Positions 5,101-9,172 of a DNA stretch of 9,172 bases are shown here, piece after piece; positions within the stretch are counted from its first letter, which is position 1; each line of letters starts with the position of its first letter. The translations under genes were made by a program, and so were the position numbers. Below the pieces are notes generated by a model, which made no database searches, was not told where the DNA came from, and saw only the letters and a program-made list of their open reading frames with translations. The stretch comes from Bacteroidaceae bacterium (lineage in GTDB: Bacteria > Bacteroidota > Bacteroidia > Bacteroidales > Bacteroidaceae), in assembly GCA_900770665.1 (NCBI GenBank), contig CAAGKZ010000019.1:1-9172 (forward strand), in the 5' to 3' direction.

Positions 5101-8100
5101 TAGTATAATCCATTGTCAACTGGTCAATAGTTCCTGCCACACCAAGGTCAATCTCAATGTAATGTGTATATGCAGGTACATCTGCACCCCAGTTTGTACC
5201 CAGGAACGTACCGGTGTTTGCCGTTCCGTCGGCGTTCTTATCAATGAGGCCTGCAATGCCCTGGCTGTCGCCGGCAGGGTCGTTACACCAGATGTAGAAC
5301 GCTTCGGTATTATTGGTCGCCTGCAAAGGCAGTGCAAGAGTATTTTCACCGCCATCGGCAATAGTTGTGAGCAAAGTATTCACATTGCCAATGAGCGTTG
5401 CAAGGTTATTACGGTTTTCGTTGTTGCAATCAAGCGCAAAAATGCCATTGGTTGTTGTGTAGCAATTATTCAACAGAGTGAATGCTTCTGTATACTGCTC
5501 CTCTGTGAGATAGAAACGGTCAACAACAGTCTCTGCATTCTGCAAGGCAAAAGACAATTCTGCAAGGCCAAACCCTGCAACTGATTCATAATATCCATCG
5601 CCCTTGGCCTCAATTGCAGCAATCAATGTATTGGCATTGGCGATTGCAGTATTCAATCCGCTCTTGTCAATAGTTGTTGCTACATTGGCTTTCTTTATGA
5701 CAAGCAGAGCATCATATTGCTCCTGCAAAGTTGTTTTTGCGGCATCAATCTCATTTTGGGAATTGCTGTTGTCGAGCACAGCCTCTGCTGCATCGAGAGC
5801 AGCCTTCGCATCGGCCAGTTGTTCGTTTGTCAATGCCGATGGTGCGTAGTCGGCGTTCACATTACCCTCGGCATCGGCCATTTCGTTATACAATTCCAAT
5901 GCATCGTCATAGAGTTCCTGCAAGGCATCCTTGTCGATTGTCACACTTGCTATTGCATCCTCAAGGTTCTTCTTTGCTGCAGTCTGCTCGGCAATCTGTG
6001 TATCGAGCATCTCCATGGTAAGTCCCACAGCCGATTCGCACATTGTCTTTGAAGCTTCGTTCACGGAATATATTGAAAGCAACAAATCCTCGCTTACAAC
6101 TGCGGCATATCTGTCTTTTACAGAGATGTTGTTTTCTCCCATAATAGAGAAACCAAATTCTGCCATAACAAAGAATGTCGCTCCACCACCCTCTACACCG
6201 GTAACCTTGATACGGATATAACGGTATGCAACAGACGATGTTATCACGCCGGAGTCAAAAGACAATGAGCTTCCATTGGGCAAACCATCTGTAAGGGTTC
6301 TGATTTCGGTGTATGTACCATCAGCCTCGTTAGAACCCTCGACCACTATGGTTGTTGGGCAGTTGTTACCATTGTTTCGGGTTACATAATTGAAGCTGAA
6401 GTTTTTCACCGTAGAGTTCTCGCCCAAATCTACACGCAGATAATGAGGAGGATTGACAGCTCCGGCATTATTATAGTTCGTATGAAGGAATGTGTCATTG
6501 TTTCCATCGGTAAGGTTGTTTACATAGCCTGTATCGCTATTGTCCGCAGTTGCTCCATTTGAAGCACAGTCATCGGCACGCACCTCATTACAATATAGAT
6601 TCTTTGTTGTAAGTGTCAAAGGAGTCAATGTTGCAAACTCTAATGTTCCCACTTGGCCAATGAGCGGAGTTGTTGCCTCAACAAGGGCTGCAAGTGTCTC
6701 TTTGCGAGCAGCGAGTATTTTTTCATTATATTCGGCAAGCAAATTATCATAAGCTGTCTGCAATGAAGAGAGTGCAGTTGTGTAACCACTACCGTTTGTC
6801 ATGGCGCTTCGGGCATCCTCGTATTTTTCAATTGCCGCCATCACAACATTCTCGTCAACACCGTCATAACCATTGTTAATACTGTTGAACTTGAAATTCG
6901 TTCTTCTAATGGCAAGTTCCGAAATACCGAAATAGTAATATCCGCCAAGTGTACCACCTGTAGCATCGGTTACAGTAAAGCGGAGATAGCGATATTTTGT
7001 ACCAACTGCGCCCAACACGTCCGAGGTATACGATGTAAGGTGTGTTGTGGGCAATGAACCACTGAGTGTTGCAATTGTCTGGAAACCGCTATCGGGGCTA
7101 TTGCTACCCTTAACCTCTATAGTCTCAGGAGCATCGACATTTGTCTGGCCTATAGTTGAATAACTGAACACAAACTGGTCAATTTCATTCTCCTCGCCCA
7201 TATCAACTTGCAGATAGTGCGCCTCGCCCGGAGAGCCACCGGCCCACACTGTGTGGAAGAATGTTCCGGTAGTGTTATCCAACAAGTATTTCGGTTCGTG
7301 TCCGTTCTCTGTCGCGTTTGAGGTTATGTAATAGTCCTCCGATGAGTAATCGGCCTGCAAAGGATAGGCATCGCCAATATAATCAACATAGGCAATCTTG
7401 TCGAGCAATTTACGGGTCTGGCTTGCCAGGAGCTCCAGTTTGGCCATGTTCTGAACATCTTCAGTAACCACATCGGCAAGCGTAATTGTCCACTGTGAGT
7501 TTGCATCAGTAGAATTCCAAGTAGCAATATTGTCGGCAGCATGACGGTTCATATAACGTGTGGAATGTTCTGCTGTCGAGAGTGCATAGTAGCCGCTCTC
7601 TATTCTTGTCATTTTATAATCCACAGCAGTGCTGCCAACTGTATAACGAACACTATTGTTATCGGAGACACCCTGCAGATATTTTCCGGTACCGGCATAC
7701 TTTATGTGATAGTTCTCACCTGATGTCTCAATTATCCAAAGATTGTCATCTGTTGTAGGGAGAGTAGAATTTCCGGTAGTAACCACGTTGGTTCCGCTCA
7801 CAGTCATATAGTCGTTACCACTCCTGCTCTTGATTGCATATCTCTTGCCCGAAATAACTCCAATCAAAGAAGTTGGATTATTTACGACATTCTTATATTC
7901 GGAATGCAGAATTTCAAATATACCCTCAAAGGCTGTGCCACCGGCATAAACCTTTTTTGCGCTATTGAGAAGTGCGGCGAGGTCAACTACTGCTGTCGGT
8001 TTATAGCAACCTACTTTTTTATAGGTATCATCAACATTATCTATGACTTTTTGCACCTCGGCAATCAAATCGCCAAGCAACGTTCTCTTGACAACGCTCA

Positions 8101-9172
8101 AATCAACCTCGGCCTCAACGGGTGCGACATTATTGTCTGAGCTGACAGAGACAATTGTTGCTTTACCTGAAATGAGAGCAAGTTTGGCCTTTTCGCCCAA
8201 TTCAAATGTTGTCTTGTTGCTGAACGAAACAATCTCGCCCTTATCATTGAGAATGAGGAAACCTACACCACCTTCGCCATCGCTCATTGTAATTGTTCCA
8301 TCGCTGTTGAGTGTTGCTGTGTATGGTGTTGTTGCCAACTTGCCGGCTATAAAATCGGTTACCGAACCGAAATCGGAGTTCGAGGTTGTCTCACCGTATA
8401 TCACACGCTTGGACGTACCGTCGTGCTGCAGATAGTTGGCTTTTTCATCGTCATCGTTGATGAATATAATCGAGAGGTTCTCGGGATAGCCCATTTCCTT
8501 CACCTCGGCTATAGCCTTGTCTATCATCTGCTGTGAAAGATTGTAGACCGAGTTGCTATAGTCACCCACAAGACGATTTTCCATCACCGTGAAATAGCCG
8601 TGCGCACGGAAGAACTCGGTCAAGTCCTCGCCGGCAGCCTGGCATACAAGTTTATAGAAATGCAACATTGAAACATCGCCATCTTGCATATATGTCCTCT
8701 TCATGGGGTCATGACGCAGAAGCTCGAAAAGACGAGGGTAGAACTGCGTGTTGTTACCGGCCAGGTGATAGTAGAGCCACAGACGGTAGTACATGTGGGT
8801 AAGCGCCCAGATGTTATTTGTATAAGTATCGCCACCATCGGTATTAAAAGCCTCCAACACCTTCTCCAAAGAGCCCTCGTTGCCATTATAGCGCGATGTT
8901 GACATACCCTTGTACCACAAGGCAATGTTTGAGAAGAGGTTGTTGGTAACCTCCATCAAGCCGTTCAAAGTGAGCAATGCCTGATGCTGGTGACCAATCT
9001 CGTGACCAGGTCCCCAGGTTGAACCGGCATTTGAAGCAAATGTCTTAATTATACCATCAAATGTATTGATGTTATAACCACAGTGGTTGCCACCACCATA
9101 CATGTAACCACTTGTTGTACCAAGCGCAACACCGTGATGGTTGAAAACGTCGCTGTAATCGACACCGCAGAA
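2036..9172 (-). CDS. Giant modular M60-family metallopeptidase with F5/8-C and trefoil-like modules (5' partial)
   Basis: Predicted secreted zinc peptidase acting on glycoproteins. The frame is open to the window edge (first visible codon TTC at 9172), so the signal peptide and N-terminus are missing. The methionine at 9103 lies inside the catalytic domain and is not the start. 2378 residues are visible, ending at TGA 2038-2036. In visible-residue numbering: M60 domain 1-234 with HEIGH at 57-61 and Glu 74; helical spacer 358-438; trefoil-like 440-566; F5/8-C modules at 603-758, 848-1015, 1278-1440 and 1525-1698; FIVAR-like helices 1075-1158; trefoil-like 1771-1921 and 1991-2145; beta domain 2146-2330; T9SS-like tail 2336-2378. 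Characterised gut M60 enzymes such as BT4244 cut O-glycosylated mucin-type proteins, and F5/8-C domains commonly bind sugars. Substrate and surface location are therefore inferred. The frame is intact over more than 7 kb. The 65-aa gene follows after 25 bp. Confidence 0.93.
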   Translation of the reverse strand, partial: FCGVDYSDVFNHHGVALGTTSGYMYGGGNHCGYNINTFDGIIKTFASNAGSTWGPGHEIGHQHQALLTLNGLMEVTNNLFSNIALWYKGMSTSRYNGNEGSLEKVLEAFNTDGGDTYTNNIWALTHMYYRLWLYYHLAGNNTQFYPRLFELLRHDPMKRTYMQDGDVSMLHFYKLVCQAAGEDLTEFFRAHGYFTVMENRLVGDYSNSVYNLSQQMIDKAIAEVKEMGYPENLSIIFINDDDEKANYLQHDGTSKRVIYGETTSNSDFGSVTDFIAGKLATTPYTATLNSDGTITMSDGEGGVGFLILNDKGEIVSFSNKTTFELGEKAKLALISGKATIVSVSSDNNVAPVEAEVDLSVVKRTLLGDLIAEVQKVIDNVDDTYKKVGCYKPTAVVDLAALLNSAKKVYAGGTAFEGIFEILHSEYKNVVNNPTSLIGVISGKRYAIKSRSGNDYMTVSGTNVVTTGNSTLPTTDDNLWIIETSGENYHIKYAGTGKYLQGVSDNNSVRYTVGSTAVDYKMTRIESGYYALSTAEHSTRYMNRHAADNIATWNSTDANSQWTITLADVVTEDVQNMAKLELLASQTRKLLDKIAYVDYIGDAYPLQADYSSEDYYITSNATENGHEPKYLLDNTTGTFFHTVWAGGSPGEAHYLQVDMGEENEIDQFVFSYSTIGQTNVDAPETIEVKGSNSPDSGFQTIATLSGSLPTTHLTSYTSDVLGAVGTKYRYLRFTVTDATGGTLGGYYYFGISELAIRRTNFKFNSINNGYDGVDENVVMAAIEKYEDARSAMTNGSGYTTALSSLQTAYDNLLAEYNEKILAARKETLAALVEATTPLIGQVGTLEFATLTPLTLTTKNLYCNEVRADDCASNGATADNSDTGYVNNLTDGNNDTFLHTNYNNAGAVNPPHYLRVDLGENSTVKNFSFNYVTRNNGNNCPTTIVVEGSNEADGTYTEIRTLTDGLPNGSSLSFDSGVITSSVAYRYIRIKVTGVEGGGATFFVMAEFGFSIMGENNISVKDRYAAVVSEDLLLSIYSVNEASKTMCESAVGLTMEMLDTQIAEQTAAKKNLEDAIASVTIDKDALQELYDDALELYNEMADAEGNVNADYAPSALTNEQLADAKAALDAAEAVLDNSNSQNEIDAAKTTLQEQYDALLVIKKANVATTIDKSGLNTAIANANTLIAAIEAKGDGYYESVAGFGLAELSFALQNAETVVDRFYLTEEQYTEAFTLLNNCYTTTNGIFALDCNNENRNNLATLIGNVNTLLTTIADGGENTLALPLQATNNTEAFYIWCNDPAGDSQGIAGLIDKNADGTANTGTFLGTNWGADVPAYTHYIEIDLGVAGTIDQLTMDYTTRNSTHADQRPNAIKILGSNDKINYTEITEITSGLAADANEQWSMAESLDLCGRYRYIRVAVGSQRGFFHMADFNLYTKLSHTLKEYYTTAEELDFVTLCLALDEANDAAAHYMTTEQYTAVYNKLSSCYTTADAVVCNDYTDRDALATLRADAATLVDDVVDINEAETKITLQCDNENAPYYIFCNAPEKSTTYPGDNLGVAALLDVDEYGEPVTSTHLHTAYSGNDAYDDLDHYLRVDMGEANLLSFKFAYISRSNTNNAPTEILIEGISDLEGGEWEEITTLTNLPATAYSSGEITNGKTYRYIRFMVKTTVNNDVHNGHPYFAMSHFEMTACKTITISEEHASPNLPVDVAANAYNEVADANALDIEYYLPSEVGTTAKNELQAAYDALYAAEQMKNIPVKLTTDVSNPVLYKIRINRSYANYASLQYDASDSKVAVAAMEFATANAQSWYFMQGTDDNSYDDILILPYVGSKNPNTTLRLAAEDISNGAGKVMAVLENHATYIKQNWYITVDAGKTAEGWWNIRPEGDNYFSNHSGNGNKMGFYNSSSDDGSEFKFVLDEAYAIVEEAFASYGREPEYTDVPGYPANSDYNTAYDALANYVENKSGEDAEVFGALQALVDAKTAMTYVESHSLENGAVYRIMNLITKTETKYKYHYVANNGAKISFPTEPANDGSDLWVCKANEDGTYEFVSALGTATLGWDYTIIETNAGAVKENATKFVVDDNASVSGAKRIAESNNSMSLTNELWKSKGEALFNRAGSNNNAQNTNWSTDWFFQKVENAGVAFNVNISSRRFSSLYLPYNVTVPAGVSAFTAVAVDGGYVDLFRVADNDNETAAGSIIPARTPVILYIEDDNEVPASSKAFAFEFTASDASLSQAIQEQIDEAIIYGKILQTPIQCVGNARYYKLGSKSGDEVSKMYWMYKEYSSDGTIASGNAGTDNGGYIRCSANKIYMKVDGGSAANSFSMRFAGATTGIDEVNGENGEVKAIYDMQGRKLTEITMPGMYIVNGKKVMVK
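2738..3202 (-). other. Beta-trefoil-like (ricin-type) domain C
   Basis: Visible residues about 1991-2145. It opens GAVYRIMNLITKTETKYKYH, then SDLWVCKANEDGTYEFVSAL and finally STDWFFQKVENAG. The layout 'Y-R-I ... L-W ... G-x-Y-x-F ... W-F-F' repeats the pattern of domains A and B. A beta-rich segment (VAFNVNISSRRFSSLYLPYN onward, to about residue 2330) follows it. Pattern-based call. Confidence 0.55.
3410..3862 (-). other. Beta-trefoil-like (ricin-type) domain B
   Basis: Visible residues about 1771-1921. It includes VLYKIRINRSYANYASLQYD, AQSWYFMQGTDD, KQNWYITVDAG and EGWWNIRPEGDNYFSNHSG. The recurring 'W-Y-F/I' strands and the opening 'Y-K-I/R-I' resemble trefoil lectin repeats. It follows the fourth F5/8-C module after a helical spacer. 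Pattern-based call. Confidence 0.55.
4079..4600 (-). other. F5/8-type-C module 4
   Basis: Visible residues about 1525-1698. Landmarks are TKITLQCDNENAPYYIFCNA, ALLDVDEYG, STHLHTAYSGND, HYLRVDMGEANLLSFKFAY, TEILIEGISD and YRYIRFMVKTT, ending at AMSHFEMTA. It is closest to module 3 in its opening (FYIWCND versus YYIFCNA) and in the helical segment before it. Confidence 0.8.
4853..5341 (-). other. F5/8-type-C module 3 (variant loop)
   Basis: Visible residues about 1278-1440. Landmarks are LALPLQATNNTEAFYIWCND, GLIDKNAD, GTFLGTNWGADV, HYIEIDLGVAGTIDQLTMDY, NAIKILGSND and YRYIRVAVGSQRG, ending at HMADFNLYT. In the loop where modules 1, 2 and 4 have His before Thr (FHT, LHT, LHT), this one has LGT. 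If that loop contacts ligand, its specificity may differ. Confidence 0.8.
5699..5950 (-). other. FIVAR-like helical spacer between F5/8-C modules 2 and 3
   Basis: Visible residues about 1075-1158. It contains DKDALQELYDDALELYNEM, then LTNEQLADAKAALDAAEAVL and IDAAKTTLQEQYDALL. Alternating Ala/Leu/Glu helices with an 'L..A...A..vL....atq..id.A...L..A...L' rhythm are typical of FIVAR spacer domains found beside carbohydrate-binding modules in large surface proteins. It makes the gap between modules 2 and 3 about 185 residues longer than the other inter-module gaps. Confidence 0.7.
6128..6631 (-). other. F5/8-type-C module 2
   Basis: Visible residues about 848-1015. Landmarks are LTTKNLYCNEVRADDC, LTDGNNDTFLHTNY, HYLRVDLGENSTVKNFSFNY, TTIVVEGSN and YRYIRIKVTGVEGGG, ending at FGFSIMG. 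It is the same fold pattern as module 1 but keeps a pair of nearby cysteines (YCN and DDC) that module 1 lacks. Probable glycan-binding domain. Confidence 0.8.
6899..7366 (-). other. F5/8-type-C module 1
   Basis: Visible residues about 603-758. Landmarks in order are YPLQADYSSEDYYITSNA, LLDNTTGTFFHTVW, HYLQVDMGEENEIDQFVFSY, ETIEVKGSN and KYRYLRFTVTDATGG, ending at FGISELAIRR. This is the discoidin/CBM32 jellyroll pattern: a T-F-F-H-T-x-W loop, an HYLQVDMG strand and a YRYLRF strand. A short helix (LELLASQTRKLLDKI) precedes it, as it does for the other three modules. Confidence 0.8.
7475..7855 (-). other. Beta-trefoil-like (ricin-type) domain A
   Basis: Visible residues about 440-566. It starts GKRYAIKSRSGNDYMTV and includes DNLWIIETSG, YHIKYAGTGKYLQG and SQWTITLAD. 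The repeated 'xxW-hydrophobic' strands and 'GKYLQ' elements resemble the QxW repeats of ricin-type lectins common in Bacteroidales surface enzymes. It sits between the peptidase and the first F5/8-C module and is probably a carbohydrate-binding domain. The fold call is from pattern only. Confidence 0.6.
8471..9172 (-). other. M60 peptidase catalytic domain (C-terminal part) of the giant protein
   Basis: Visible residues 1-234. The sequence around WGPGHEIGHQHQ and LMEVTNN gives HExxH, then 12 residues, then Glu, matching the M60 signature HExxH(8-28)E. Zinc ligands are His57, His61 and Glu74 (codons at 9004-9002, 8992-8990 and 8953-8951), with Glu58 as the catalytic base. Downstream aromatic-rich helices (MYYRLWLYYHLAGN, then FYKLVCQAAGEDLTEFFRAHGYF) and the closing MGYPENLSIIFIND segment are typical of Bacteroidales M60 proteins. 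Roughly the first quarter of the domain lies beyond the window edge. Confidence 0.9.

Larger units (their letters stand above)
4058..5557 (-). repeat. Internal 250-residue tandem duplication (helical linker plus F5/8-C)
   Basis: Two consecutive units of about 750 bp, 5557-4808 and 4807-4058, share the same order: LSFALQNAE / LCLALDEAN, then YLTEEQYTEAFTLLNNCYTT / YMTTEQYTAVYNKLSSCYTT, then an LATL... helix, then an F5/8-C module opening YI(W/F)CN. The aligned start codons at 5557 and 4807 are exactly 250 codons apart. Protein similarity is clear, while the DNA looks well diverged, so the duplication appears old. Confidence 0.75.

Noticed and set aside
4058..5557. Repeated units considered as CRISPR or DNA-level satellite
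   Set aside because: Similarity is at the protein level within one reading frame. There are no short identical direct repeats with unique spacers.
5084..5584. 166-aa plus-strand open frame opposite the giant gene
   Set aside because: Antisense to module 3 and its linker, Cys-rich, no domain or start context. Shadow frame.
7324..7542. Other short frames inside the giant gene (also near 8701-8925, 3283-3552 and 5116-5361)
   Set aside because: Out-of-frame shadows of a continuous 7.1-kb coding sequence with consistent domain content.
9101..9103. ATG at 9103 as the start of the peptidase gene
   Set aside because: The frame continues upstream for 23 more codons to the window edge with M60-like sequence (NHHGVALGTTSGYMYGGG). 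The start is outside the window.

Overview
The window reads as accessory chromosome from a gut-, rumen- or mouth-type Bacteroidales (Prevotella/Bacteroides-like). The evidence is the Bacteroidales style of the large surface protein (M60 peptidase, F5/8-type-C modules, a C-terminal YDMQGRKL...GMYIVNGKKV tail), a small protein with the frequent Bacteroidales 'KxYxxPQ' opening, AT-rich translation starts with no strong Shine-Dalgarno, and an IS150-type IS3 element. No 16S or other species marker is present, so the genus is inference. Every supportable gene lies on the minus strand.

Layout from right to left, in the direction of transcription. 9172-2036: one uninterrupted gene, cut at its 5' end by the window edge, encoding at least 2378 residues of a giant modular protein. 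It starts inside an M60 (enhancin/mucinase-type) zinc peptidase with HEIGH and a downstream zinc-ligand Glu. Then come a beta-trefoil-like domain, four F5/8-type-C (CBM32-like) modules separated by helical FIVAR-like spacers, two more trefoil-like domains, a beta-rich domain and a T9SS-like C-terminal tail. 25 bp further on, 2010-1813 encodes a 65-residue acidic protein of unknown function with a Gly-Gly in the middle. Its stop is followed by a perfect 32-bp palindrome (1806-1775) and a Rho-independent terminator (1757-1721), which closes the probable two-gene transcription unit.

1678-257 is a complete IS3-family (IS150-group) insertion sequence of 1422 bp. It has imperfect terminal inverted repeats, a CTTT target duplication, orfA (HTH plus leucine zipper) and orfB (DDE integrase). 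An A7 slippery run joins orfA to orfB by -1 frameshifting, giving a predicted fusion transposase of about 445 aa. It landed just beyond the terminator, so it did not break the operon. 1-252 is AT-rich sequence with no supportable gene.

The likely working picture is that the giant protein is exported, held at or released from the cell surface, binds glycans through many lectin-like modules, and cuts O-glycosylated (mucin-like) proteins through the M60 domain. The small co-transcribed protein may be a partner or an independently exported peptide; the sequence does not say which. No CRISPR array, tRNA, rRNA, phage gene or obvious defence system was found.
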